NCBI GenBank assembly: GCA_023954375.1
Contig: JAMLIC010000001.1
Span: 372,001 to 436,000 of the forward strand
Origin: Planctomycetota bacterium
GTDB taxonomy: Bacteria > Planctomycetota > J058
Length of the DNA: 64,000 nucleotides
Reading direction: 5' to 3'
The notes below the pieces were generated by a model. That model saw only the letters and a list, made by a program, of their open reading frames with translations, did not search any database and had not been told where the DNA came from. Below are positions 1 to 12,400 of this stretch, in pieces. The first letter of the stretch is position 1, and each line of letters starts with the position of its first letter. A program made the translations under genes and the position numbers.

Positions 1-1
1 G

Positions 2-1042
2 GCGGTCGACCTGCTCGTCGCGGGGCGGCCCGACCCGAAGCTCGACCGCGGGCTGGTGAAGCTGCTCGAGGACCGCGCGACCTTCGTCGGGCTCGCGCCC
101 GAGGAGGCGGGGGCGCGGCGGGCGGCGGTGTTCGCGGCGGCGGCCGCCGCCCGGCGCGCGGGCGCGTTCGACCGCGGCGCCGTCCTCGCGGACGTCGCCG
201 CGCGCCTGGAGACGACGGCCGCCGCCCTCGACGACGCCCTCTACGGCGACCTGCGCGAGGCCGAGGCGCTCGAGGCGCTCGAGCCGGTGACCCCCGACGA
301 GCTGGTCGAGCGCTACAACCTCTCGCTGGCCCAGGCGGTGCTCCTGCGGGCGCTCTCCTTGCGCGTGACCGTCGAGCGCGCCGACCCGCCGCGCCTGCGG
401 CAGCTCCTGCGCCACGTGAAGTTCCACGGGCTCCTGCAGGCGGCGCGGCGCGAGGGCGACGCCGTGCACCTCGAGCTCGACGGGCCGCTCTCGATCTTCT
501 CGGCGACGCCGCGCTACGGGGTGAAGATGGCCGGCTTCCTCCCGGCGCTGCTCCTGTGCGAGGCGTGGCGGCTGGAGGCGCAGGTGCAGCTCGGCCACGG
601 GCGGCACCGGCGGCGCTTCGTCCTCGACCCGTCGGCGGGGCTGCGCACGCGGGCGCGCGACGCGGGCGCGTGGCTGCCGGAGCTGGTCGAGGCGTTCGAG
701 CGGCGCTTCGCGGAGGTCGCGCCGGCGTGGGAGGTCGACCGGCAGGTGCCGCTCCTCAACCTCGGCGGCGAGGTCGTCGTGCCCGACTTCCGCTTCCGGC
801 ACCGCGCCTCGGGCTTCGAGGCCTGGCTGGAGGTGCTCGGCTACTGGCGCCGCGGCGCCGTCGACCGGCGGCTGGCGGCGCTGCGCGCCCACGGCGCGCC
901 GCGGCTGGTCCTGGCCCTCGACCCCGGCCTGAAGGTCGGCCCCGAGCAGCTGCGCGGGCTGGAGGGACCGGTGGTCACCTTCCGCGAGGTCCCCGACGCG
1001 CGGAAGGTCAGGCGCCTGCTCGAGGCCATGCACGCTTCATGA
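2..1042 (+). CDS. DUF790/Bax1-like nuclease, 5'-truncated by window edge
   Basis: The frame is open from base 2. Codons before the first possible start (GTG at 56) already read as family sequence (RGLVKLLEDRATF), so the gene begins outside the window. The motifs LYGDLREAEALEALEP and YNLSLAQAVLLRAL are the hallmark of DUF790. The C-terminal half has VVPDFRFRH followed by AWLEVLGYW, the D...E arrangement of a PD-(D/E)XK-type nuclease. In known genomes this family (archaeal Bax1) pairs with an XPB-type helicase and acts with it as a DNA unwinding and cleavage machine, so the XPB gene is expected just upstream. The stop lies inside a 16-bp perfect palindrome (1039-1054), and a terminator-like hairpin follows. 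Family assignment is fairly sure; the DNA-repair role is inferred from the family. Confidence 0.82.
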   Translation, partial: AVDLLVAGRPDPKLDRGLVKLLEDRATFVGLAPEEAGARRAAVFAAAAAARRAGAFDRGAVLADVAARLETTAAALDDALYGDLREAEALEALEPVTPDELVERYNLSLAQAVLLRALSLRVTVERADPPRLRQLLRHVKFHGLLQAARREGDAVHLELDGPLSIFSATPRYGVKMAGFLPALLLCEAWRLEAQVQLGHGRHRRRFVLDPSAGLRTRARDAGAWLPELVEAFERRFAEVAPAWEVDRQVPLLNLGGEVVVPDFRFRHRASGFEAWLEVLGYWRRGAVDRRLAALRAHGAPRLVLALDPGLKVGPEQLRGLEGPVVTFREVPDARKVRRLLEAMHAS

Positions 1043-1054
1043 GAGCGCTCTCAT
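1039..1054. repeat. 16-bp perfect palindrome over the stop codon
   Basis: The sequence atgagagcgctctcat is perfectly self-complementary and contains the TGA stop of the Bax1-like gene. It could be a protein-binding operator or the first part of the termination region. Nothing beyond the symmetry supports a function. Confidence 0.4.
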
Positions 1055-1057
1055 CTT

Positions 1058-1080
1058 GGCCTCGGGGCGACCCCGAGGCC
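1058..1080 (+). terminator. 10-bp hairpin with CGA loop after the Bax1-like gene
   Basis: The arms ggcctcgggg and ccccgaggcc (1058-1067 and 1071-1080) pair perfectly around a CGA triloop, 16 bases after the stop. No T-tract follows, so it is either a GC-rich intrinsic-type terminator or a 3'-end stabilising hairpin. The sequence ttgacc at 1083 could be a -35 box for the next gene, but no convincing -10 follows it. Confidence 0.5.
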
Positions 1081-1134
1081 CCTTGACCTGGCGCTCACGA
1101 CTCGACGATCCTCCCTCCAGGTCGGGGGGGGAGC

Positions 1135-4644
<3,510 letters not shown>

Positions 4645-4792
4645 GCTGTCCCATGCGCGGCGCCCTGAAGGGGAGGCCGGGACGGGCAGGTCCCCGGCGC
4701 CGCGGGCGCCGCGCGACCACGACCGGCACGGGGCTCGCGCCGGTCGAGGTGTGGGAGCGTCGGGCGACGGTCACGGGCCAGAGGAGGGTGCC

Positions 4793-5485
4793 GTGACGCG
4801 GGTCGTCGGAGGGGTCGGAGGGTTGGCCGCGCTGGTGGCCGTCGCGGCGTCCGCGGGCTGCGCGACGTCGCCGTACCAGGCGCAGATCGACATGGCCGAG
4901 CGCCGGCTCGACCGGGCGGAGGACGCGGGCGTGCCGGATAAGCGCCTGCAGCAGGTCGAGGACCACATGCGGATCGCGCGCCGCGCCGAGCGCCGGGCGG
5001 ACGGGCAGCGACGGCAGGCGACCGAGGACGTGGCGCAGGCCCGCGAGCGCGAGCGCGAGGCCGCCGAGCGCCTCCAGGCCCGTCGAGGCCGGCTCGAGTC
5101 CACGCTGGCGGAGCTCTCGATGAGCCGCGACGAGCTCGAGCCCGCGGAGCAGGAGTTCCAGTCCTACCGTGAGCGGCAGCTGACGGCCGCCGAGGCCCGG
5201 CAGCTCGTCGGACCCCGGCTGGCCTACCTCCGCCAGCGCGTGAGCTCGCTCGAGCAGGCGCGGCAGGCGCAGGAGCTGCAGGTCGAGATGGCCGAGCACG
5301 AGCACCGGGCGGCCCGGGCCACGGCCGAGGCGGCCCGCGCGCGGCTCGACGCCGCGGAGCAGCAGATGGCGCTCGCGGGCGCCCTCTACGACCTCGCGGC
5401 CCAGGACGCGCGCACGCTCGAGCTCGAGCGGCTCACCGGCCAGCAGGAGGAGATCCGGGCCCGGCTGCGCGAGATGCAGCCCTAG
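4793..5485 (+). CDS. Coiled-coil lipoprotein, DUF4398-like
   Basis: The frame is open from a GTG at 4751, but the GTG at 4793 is chosen: gaggagg at 4781-4787 is a good ribosome site, and the protein then starts with a lipoprotein signal peptide (MTRVVGG then hydrophobic to VAASAGC). That gives 230 residues. After the lipid-carrying Cys the chain is almost entirely Glu/Ala/Arg/Gln-rich heptads (for example QQVEDHMRIARRAERRADGQ), a long coiled coil. It resembles DUF4398 lipoproteins, which occur near peptidoglycan- and OmpA-linked proteins in diderms. It probably sits at the outer-membrane inner leaflet as a spacer or scaffold. No enzymatic motif is visible. Confidence 0.8.
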   Translation: MTRVVGGVGGLAALVAVAASAGCATSPYQAQIDMAERRLDRAEDAGVPDKRLQQVEDHMRIARRAERRADGQRRQATEDVAQAREREREAAERLQARRGRLESTLAELSMSRDELEPAEQEFQSYRERQLTAAEARQLVGPRLAYLRQRVSSLEQARQAQELQVEMAEHEHRAARATAEAARARLDAAEQQMALAGALYDLAAQDARTLELERLTGQQEEIRARLREMQP

Positions 5486-5540
5486 GGGTGTGATCGCGGC
5501 TGCGGCGGAGGATGGCGGGCGCTGCCGTTCGCCAGGGTGT

Positions 5541-5697
5541 CGCGCTTCGCGCGGCCTCCTGGCCGCTCATGCTCGGTCGGCGGCCAGGAGGCCGCGGCGT
5601 CGCCTCGCCCTCCGCCGCCTCGCCTGGGGCTCTCGCTGCGAGAGCGCGGCGAGGTGTGCTCGGAGCCAGCCCGGCCGTCTGCTGTGAAGACGGCCGG
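5541..5697. repeat. Multi-hairpin block between convergent genes
   Basis: This 3'-to-3' gap holds several hairpins. At 5542-5552, gcgc pairs with gcgc around TTC (GAA on the minus strand). At 5550-5566 and 5580-5596 there is a perfect 17-bp inverted repeat with a 13-nt spacer. Around 5631-5648 there is a gctctcgc/gcgagagc palindrome. At 5671-5680 and 5688-5697, ccggccgtct pairs with agacggccgg around a 7-nt loop. The last is well placed as a bidirectional terminator for the lipoprotein gene and the minus-strand kinase gene ending at 5707. The density of structures goes beyond what one terminator needs and resembles the element at 58061. Confidence 0.65.
5671..5697. terminator. Bidirectional hairpin terminator
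   Basis: A perfect 10-bp stem with loop gctgtga, 10 bases from the stop of the minus-strand TPR gene. It lacks a T-tract, as expected at this base composition. Termination is inferred from position and symmetry. Confidence 0.45.
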
Positions 5698-5706
5698 ACG
5701 TCAGGC

Positions 5707-7452
5707 CTACTGACGCTCCTGGAACTCGGCCAGCCCGGGGTGGTCGCCGAACCGCTGGCGGAACGCGTCCTTCATGTTCTTCGAGAGGACGATCTTCGGC
5801 TCCTTGGCCTTGCCGCGCCGCCAGTGGTCGAGCACGTCGTCGGCGGCGCTCGAGCGTCGGTGGAGGCTCACCCAGCCGTGCCACATGTCGAGCTCCCCGC
5901 GGCGGGGCTCGGCGGCCTTGGCGTCGTCGAGCCAGCGGTCGCAGCGATCGAACCAGCGCGAGCGCGGCCCGAGGAGCAGGGCGTTCTGCACGGCGACGAG
6001 GCGCGAGGTCGCGCCGCCGATCTCGAACAGCGCCTCGAGCCGCTCCATCCCGGCGTCGATCTCCGGGGTGCTCTCGCGCCCCCACCCGTGCGCCTGGATC
6101 GCCGGCTCGAGGTCGGAGTCGAGCTCGAACACCGCCGCGCGCCCGACGATCGCCCCCTCGAGCGCGAGGACCTGCCGGAACGCCGCGCGCCCCTCGGCGT
6201 GCCGCTGCTCCTGGCGGTGCGCCAGGCCGAGCACCAGCCAGGCCGAGGCGAGCTCCGGCCCGCGGCGCGTCGCCTCGGCGGCGACGGCCGCGGCGGCCTG
6301 GTAGTCCTGGCGGGCGAAGTGGGCCCACGCCGCGGCGCACTGGCCCACGGCGCTGGCGGGCTCGCGGTGGGCGAGGGCGTCCCACACCGGGACGGCCTCG
6401 TGGCCGAGGCCCTGGAACCAGAGCACCTCGCCGCGCAGGAGGTCGAGCGGCCCGGCGGGCGCGCCGAGCGCGCGAGCCTGCTCGAGCTCGGAGAGCGCCG
6501 CCTCGTAGGCGTCGCGCCCGGCGAGGAGGCGGGCCGAGAGCGAGGCCAGGCGCTCGGAGTCGCCGTCGAGCGCCCTGGCCGAGCGCAGGCGCGGCTCGAT
6601 GTGCGACAGCGACCGCCCCTCGGCCGCCGCGAGCAGGGCGTGGAGCGCCAGCCGCCGCGCGCGCGGCTCGAGCGGCTGGACCCAGCGCTGCAGCCGGGCC
6701 CGGGTGGCCGCGTCGAGGGGCACCGGCGGGCGCTCGCGCGCGACGACCGCCGGGGGGACGCCCGCCGCCTCGCGGGCCGCCGCGCGCAGCGCCCCCGGCA
6801 GGTCCTCCACGGCGAGCAGGAAGTCGTCGGGCGCGAGGTCGTGGGCCTGCCGCCAGGCGTCCTCGGCCGCCCCCCGGCGCGCCGCCTGGTCCCCCGTGTC
6901 GGCGAGCTCGTGGAGGGCGACGCCGCGGAGGACGAGCGCTTCGACGAGGTCGGGCGACCGGGTGAGGACCCGCTCCACGTCCGCCAGGGCGTGGTCGAGC
7001 CGCCGCTCCTCGAGGTTCAGCCGCGCGCGGCCGAGCAGGGCGGCGGGCTCGGGCCCGGGCTCGCCGAGGCGGACCGCCTCGTCCAGGGCCGCCCGCGCCC
7101 CGCGTCGGTCTCCGGCCGTGAGCGACGTGTAGCCGAGGATCATGTGCGAGAGGGCGTCATCGGGCCACGCCTGGACCGCGGCCCGGGCGCAGGCCAGCGC
7201 GTCGGCCGCGCGCTGGTCCAGGGCCAGCGACACGGCGCGCTCGACGAGCGCCGGCGCGTAGTCCGGCGCCGCCTCCGCCGCGCGCTCGGCCAGCTCGCGC
7301 GCGCGCCCCCGCTCCCGGGCGAGGCGGGCCGCGGCCGCCGCGGCGGTCATGCCCTGCGGCGTCGACGGCGCCGCCTCGGCCAGCAGCGCCCACGCGGCGC
7401 GCGCCTCGTCGTCGCGCCGATCCCGCTCGTGGGCGAGCGCGACGATCCGCAT
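5707..7452 (-). CDS. TPR half of a frameshifted Ser/Thr kinase
   Basis: The C-terminal part of the kinase gene that begins at 9260. Read from 7452 it gives 581 residues of tetratricopeptide-like helical pairs (for example ALVERAVSLALDQRAADAL). It ends in a motif (FRQRFGDHPGLAEF) matching the end of the neighbouring kinase-TPR protein at 9418 (FRERFGEEPALPG). Upstream of 7452 the same frame continues as real protein (RRGKHAAARALAAALLEAGG) to about 7528, where a neighbouring frame takes over. The ATG at 7452 is therefore probably not a true start. TPR arrays normally bind protein partners, so here it would be the docking part of the kinase. Either the gene is broken or the sequence has indel errors; see the kinase-half entry. 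Confidence 0.75.
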   Translation of the reverse strand: MRIVALAHERDRRDDEARAAWALLAEAAPSTPQGMTAAAAAARLARERGRARELAERAAEAAPDYAPALVERAVSLALDQRAADALACARAAVQAWPDDALSHMILGYTSLTAGDRRGARAALDEAVRLGEPGPEPAALLGRARLNLEERRLDHALADVERVLTRSPDLVEALVLRGVALHELADTGDQAARRGAAEDAWRQAHDLAPDDFLLAVEDLPGALRAAAREAAGVPPAVVARERPPVPLDAATRARLQRWVQPLEPRARRLALHALLAAAEGRSLSHIEPRLRSARALDGDSERLASLSARLLAGRDAYEAALSELEQARALGAPAGPLDLLRGEVLWFQGLGHEAVPVWDALAHREPASAVGQCAAAWAHFARQDYQAAAAVAAEATRRGPELASAWLVLGLAHRQEQRHAEGRAAFRQVLALEGAIVGRAAVFELDSDLEPAIQAHGWGRESTPEIDAGMERLEALFEIGGATSRLVAVQNALLLGPRSRWFDRCDRWLDDAKAAEPRRGELDMWHGWVSLHRRSSAADDVLDHWRRGKAKEPKIVLSKNMKDAFRQRFGDHPGLAEFQERQ

Positions 7453-9260
7453 GGCCTCCGCGCGCGCGTCCGCGCCGCCCGCCTCGAGCAGCGCCGCGGC
7501 CAGCGCCCGGGCGGCGGCGTGCTTGCCGCGGCGCGAGGAAGGCGGCCCGCTCGAGCCGGGCCGCGCCGCGCAGGACGGGGTCCTCGCCGGCCAGCGCGTC
7601 GGCCCGCTCGAGCTCGGCCAGCACGGGCTCCTCGGACGCGCCCTGTCGGGCCATGGCGCGCGCGCGCGTCAGGCTCGCCTCGACGCGGCCGGCGCGCTCG
7701 TGCGGCGCCAGCTCGGCCGCGGGGGCGTCGGCCGACGGCGGCGGCGGGTCCGCGCGGCGCGGGAGCCCGACGAGCGGCGGCGGCCGCGGCGAGCGCCAGC
7801 GCCGCGGCGCCGACGAGCGGCGCCGCCATCGCGCTGCGTGGGGCCGGCGCGGCCCCGCTCGACTCGCCGAGCGCGGGCGTGGGCGCGGCGGGCGGACCGG
7901 CCGCCTCGGCCAGCGCGTCCGCGAGGTGCCGGGCGGTCGGGTGGCGCGCCTCCGGGCGCTTGGCCATCGCCCTCAGGCAGACCGCCTCCAGCGCCTCCGG
8001 CACGTCGGGGCGGAGGGCCCGGGGCGCGGGCGGCTCCTCGCCGCGGATCTTCTGCGCCAGCTCCACCACGGTGGCCGCCTGGAACGGGCGGCGCGCCGTG
8101 AGGCACTCGAAGAGGATCACCCCGAGCGCGTAGACGTCGATCCGGTGGTCGATGTCCCGGTCGCCGCGGATCTGCTCGGGGGCCATGTAGTACGGCGTCC
8201 CGAGCACCTCGCCCGAGCGCGTGAGCGAGTCGAGGCGCGTGCGGTCGCGGGCCAGGCCGAAGTCGAGGATCTTCGGCCGCCCCGCCCCCTCCTCGAGGAT
8301 CACGTTGGCCGGCTTGAGGTCGCGGTGGATCACCGCGTGGCCGTGGGCGGCGTGGACGGTGCGCGCCAGCTGCTCGACGAGGCGCGCCGCCTCCGCCGGC
8401 GGCAAGGGGCCGCGCCGCAGGCGCTGCTCGAGCGTCTCGCCCGGGCAGTACTCCATGGCGTAGAACGGGTGACCGCCGTGGCGGCCGACGTCGAACACGC
8501 CGATCACGCCCGGGTCGCCGATCTTGCTCGCGATCAGCGCCTCGCGCTCGAAGCGGGCGGCGGCATCCGGGTCGAGGTCGCCGTGGAGCAGCACCTTCAC
8601 GGCGAAGGCCCGCTCGAGGCCGGGTCGCCGCGCGAGGTAGACGACCCCGTTGCTGCCGCGGCCGAGCTCACGCACGATCGTGTAGGGGCCGACCGCGCGC
8701 TCGGCCTCGGCGGCCGCCGGGAGCGCCGGGTGCGCGCCGCTCGGGAGCACGGGGTGCGCGCCGCTCGGGAGCACGGGGTGCGCGCCGCTCGGGAGCACGG
8801 GGTGCGCGCCGCCGGGGCGCGCCGGGGTGACGAAGCTCCCGCTGGGGCGCGCGGGGGTGACGAAGCTCCCGCTGGGGCGCGCCGGGCGGGCGAAGGACGG
8901 GGGGCCGACGGCCGTGTCGGCGAGGCCGACCATCGTGTGACCGAGGCGCGAGTCGCGGCCGACGGGGAGCACCGCCAGCGCGCCGCCGCACGAGGGGCAG
9001 CGCAGGGCCGCGAGCTGCGCGAGGGCGTCGTAGGAGCGCAGGTCGTGGCAGGGCTGGCAGACGTAGCTCGAGCGGGCCAGCTCGCGCAGCGTCTCGGCCA
9101 CGAGCGCCGGGGGCAGGAGGCGCGCCTCGAGCAGCGCCTGGGCGAGCGTGTGCCCCGGGCGGTCCGTCAGGGCCGCCTGCGCGCGCGCGAGGGCGTCGGG
9201 GCTCACCGCGCCGCGCCGGGCGATCAGCAGCGCGAAGGCGTGGTCCTGGGCGCTGGGCAA
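7347..9260 (-). CDS. Zinc-ribbon Ser/Thr protein kinase (kinase half, frameshifted)
   Basis: The start is the TTG at 9260: its ribosome site gaggag is 5 bases upstream, and the paralogue at 13029 starts the same way. Order: an N-terminal helical module (residues 1-60, AQDHAFALLIARRGAV), a zinc ribbon (Cys68, Cys71, Cys88, Cys91), a repeat linker (about 125-182), and a complete kinase domain (193-460) with Lys222, HRDLKPAN Asp314 and DFG Asp333. A transmembrane helix (APLVGAAALALAAAAA) follows. Near 7770-7795 the coherent protein moves to a second frame (RRADPPPPSADAPAAEL to RLERAAFLAPR), and near 7528 to a third, the TPR frame ending at 5707. Both shifts equal one extra base on the coding strand. 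The frame given stays open to 7347, but its last ~140 residues are noise. The kinase should be active if made. Confidence 0.8.
   Translation of the reverse strand: MPSAQDHAFALLIARRGAVSPDALARAQAALTDRPGHTLAQALLEARLLPPALVAETLRELARSSYVCQPCHDLRSYDALAQLAALRCPSCGGALAVLPVGRDSRLGHTMVGLADTAVGPPSFARPARPSGSFVTPARPSGSFVTPARPGGAHPVLPSGAHPVLPSGAHPVLPSGAHPALPAAAEAERAVGPYTIVRELGRGSNGVVYLARRPGLERAFAVKVLLHGDLDPDAAARFEREALIASKIGDPGVIGVFDVGRHGGHPFYAMEYCPGETLEQRLRRGPLPPAEAARLVEQLARTVHAAHGHAVIHRDLKPANVILEEGAGRPKILDFGLARDRTRLDSLTRSGEVLGTPYYMAPEQIRGDRDIDHRIDVYALGVILFECLTARRPFQAATVVELAQKIRGEEPPAPRALRPDVPEALEAVCLRAMAKRPEARHPTARHLADALAEAAGPPAAPTPALGESSGAAPAPRSAMAAPLVGAAALALAAAAAARRAPAPRGPAAAVGRRPRGRAGAARARRPRRGEPDARARHGPTGRVRGARAGRARAGRRAGRRGPRPARRGPARAGRLPRAAASTPPPGRWPRRCSRRAARTRARRPCGSSRSPTSGIGATTRRAPRGRCWPRRRRRRRRA
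8728..8896. repeat. In-frame tandem repeats in kinase linker (24-bp and 30-bp units)
   Basis: A 24-bp unit occurs three times plus a partial copy from 8728 to about 8813, encoding SGAHPVLP repeats. A 30-bp unit occurs twice plus a partial copy from about 8814 to 8896, encoding ARPSGSFVTP repeats. Both unit lengths are multiples of three, so copy-number change keeps the frame. The linker lies between the zinc ribbon and the kinase domain, and its Ser/Thr-Pro sites could be phosphorylated. Confidence 0.8.
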
Positions 9261-9417
9261 GGCGGCTCCTCGCCGCTCAGGATAGCGCCTCGCCGGGGGG
9301 CGGCGAACGGCGGGGCGTGGACACGCCTTCGCCGAAGACCCCAGCAGCGCCACGCCTCGGCCGCTCATGGGACGCAGATCTGCGACCTCCGCGTCGAATC
9401 AAGGGTGCAGGTCGCCG

Positions 9418-12400
9418 TCACCGCCCGGGGAGCGCCGGCTCCTCCCCGAACCGCTCCCGGAACCGCCGCGCGTCGGCCGGCGGGAGCGGCTCGCCCGGCG
9501 ACAGCTCGCGGGCCCGGGTCCAGGCGGCGACGACCTCCTCCCGCGGGCGCCCGGCGACCAGCGCGTGGCGGGCGAGCACGAGGTGCGTCCCCGGGCGCTC
9601 GGGGTCCTGGCGCCGGGCGCGGTCGAGCAGCTGGCGCGCCGCCTCGAGCGCGGGGCGGTCCGGCGCGCCGGCCAGCAGGCCCTCGGCCGCGTGGACCAGG
9701 GTGAAGGGCCGGTCGAACGCGCGGAGGGCGGGGTGGTCGGCGACCCGGGCGAGCCCGCCGCGGTCGCCGCGCGCGACCTGCAGGAGCGACAGCGCGGCCG
9801 TGCGCGAGTCGAGGGCCCCCTGGCGGGCGTAGACCGCCTCGAGCGCCTGCCCCGCCTCCTTCCACGCCCCCCGCCCCTGCAGCGCGGCGGCGCGCGTGAG
9901 GAGGCTCGGCGCGTGGCCCGGATCGACCTCGAGCGCGCGCGCGGCGGCCTCACCCGCCGCCTCGAGCTCGCCGCGGAGCAGGAGCGCCAGGGCGGCGCCG
10001 CAGCGCCCCTCGACCCCGTCCGGGTCGGCGGCGGCGAGCGCGTCGAGGCCCTCCAGCGCCTGCCCGTGCAGGCCGGCCCGCCACGCTCCCTCGGCCAGCA
10101 GGCGGTCGAGCTCGCGCGAGGAGGCGCCCGCCGCGCGCGCCTCCTCGAGCGCCGCGCGCGTGGCCCGGTCCCGACCGACGAGGAGGCGCGCCCGCTCGAG
10201 CAGCGCCGGGCCGGACCCGCCGGCGAACGCGACGGCGCGGACGAGCGGGCGCTCGACGTCGCTCCAGGGGCGCCCCTCGGCCGCGGCGACGAGCGCGGCC
10301 GCGAGGTCGTCGCGCGCGCCCGCGTCGACCGCGGCGGCGCGGGCCACGAGGGCGTCGCGCAGCGGAGGGGGGAGCGCCTCGGGGAACAGCGCGTCGCCCC
10401 GCGAGCGGCCGCCGCCGAACAGCGCCCCGAAGAGCTCCTGGGTGAAGGCCATGGCCTCCGACCACTCCGCGTCGGTGAGGGTCAGCGCGCCGGTCGGCCC
10501 GTCGCCGAGGCCGAGCACCCGGCGGAACTCCGCCTCCCGCTGGCCGAGCAGCTTGCCCAGGCGCTCGCACCGCCGCTCCCCCAGGGCGTGGGCGCGCCGC
10601 CAGTCGGCGGCGGCGGCCGCGGCGTCGCCGCGCGCGTGGTGCACCCCGCCCCGCACGACGAACCCCTCCTGGTGGTCCGGCGCGCGGCGCAGGGCCGCGG
10701 CCAGGTCGGCCTGCGCGGCGTCGAGGCGCCGCGCCGCGAGCGCCACCTGCGCGCGCAGGACGAGGGCGTCGGGGTCGGGGGGGTCAGCCGTGAGGGCCAG
10801 GGCGCGCTCGATCGCCGGCTCGGCCGAGCCGACCTTCCCCTCGCGCACCTTGAGGAGCGCGAAGAGGACGAGGAGCTCGGGGGCGTCACGGTCCACGAGG
10901 CGGGCGCGCTCGATCGGGTCGTCGGCGCCGACGAGGTCGCCGCGCTCGATCCGCACGCGCGCGAGCTCGAGGAGCGCGGGGAGGTGCTCGGGGTCGCGCT
11001 CGAGCGCGCCGCTCACGTCGACCTCGGCGCCGGGCAGGTCGCCGCGCAGGCGCTTCGCGGCCGCGGCCGCGACGAGGTCCCCGTCGGCGGACGCGTACGC
11101 GGCGCGCGCGTCCTCCGCCTGCGAGAGCTTCTCCAGCGCGAAGCCGAGCAGGCGGCGCGCCTCGCGGCCGACCGGCCCGTCGTCCTCGCGGGCGGCCTGG
11201 AGGGCGTCGCGGGCGTCCTCGTAGCGGCCCCGGCGCAGGCGGTCGCGCCCGAGGGCCAGCTCGACCTCGCGGACCAGCGGCCCGTCCTCGCCCGCGCGGG
11301 CGCGGGCGGTCGCGATCATGGCGGCCGCCTCGTGGGCGGGGAGGTCGCGCAGCCCCACGAGCAGCTCGCGCACCTCGGCGCGCCGCGCCTCGAGCTCGAT
11401 CCGCCGGCGCAGCTCGCCCTCGGGCGCCGTCGGCAGCAGCCGCGCGAGCGCGGCGCGCACCTGCGCGGGCGTCCCGGCGCGCAGCGCCTCCTCCAGCTCG
11501 CGCCGCAGCGTGCGCTGGTCCTTCTCCGGCGCGAGGACGACCGGGGGCGGGGCCGGCGGCGGCGGCGGGTCGCGCCCCACCGGCGCCAGGAGGAGCGCGG
11601 CGCCGAGGCCGCCGGCCAGGAGCAGGAGCGCGGCGGCGGCCGCGACCTGCCGCCGGGCGGGGCCGCGCTCGCCGCCCCGCGGCAGCGGCGCCCGCGGCCG
11701 CTTGCCCTCCGCCACGCGCTCGAGGTCGAGGGCCAGCTCGCGGCACGTGCCGTAGCGGGCGCGCGGGTCGCGGGCCATGGCCTTCTGGACCACGGCGTCG
11801 AGCCCGCGCGGGACGTCGGGGACGACGCCGCTCGGGCGCGGCGGCGACGCCGCCTGCGTGACCATCTCCACCAGCTCGACGAAGGTCTCCGCCCGGTAGG
11901 GTCGCTCGCGGGTCAGGCACTCGTAGAGGACCACCCCGAGCGCGTAGATGTCGATCCGGTGGTCGAGCTGCTTCTCGCCCCGGAGCTGCTCCGGCGCCAT
12001 GTAGAAGGGCGTGCCGATCACGTCGCCCGTGCGCGTCATCGACTCGAGGAGCGAGCGGTCGCGCGCCAGGCCGAAGTCGGTCACCCGGGGCCGCCCCGAG
12101 CCGTCGATGATGATGTTCGCCGGCTTGAGGTCGCGGTGGATGACCCCCGCCTCGTGCGCCACCGCCATCGTCCGCGCCAGCGCCAGCACGAGCGCCGCGG
12201 CCTCGGCGGGCGTCATCGCCCCCTTCTGCAGGCGCTCCTTGAGCGTCTCGCCGGGGCAGTACTCCATGACGAAGTAGCGGGTGTCGCCCTCCTGGCCGGC
12301 GTCGTGGACGGCGATGATCCCCGGGTCGCGCAGCTTCTGCGCCACGGCCGCCTCGAGCTGGAAGCGCTTGATCGCCTCGTCGTCCGCCAGCTCCGACGCC

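Noticed and set aside
56..1042. GTG at 56 as the start of the Bax1-like gene
   Set aside because: The same frame is open to base 2 and already reads as family sequence before position 56, so the gene is cut by the window edge.
8728..8896. CRISPR-like or mobile repeat
   Set aside because: Short in-frame tandem repeats with no spacers, encoding a protein linker.
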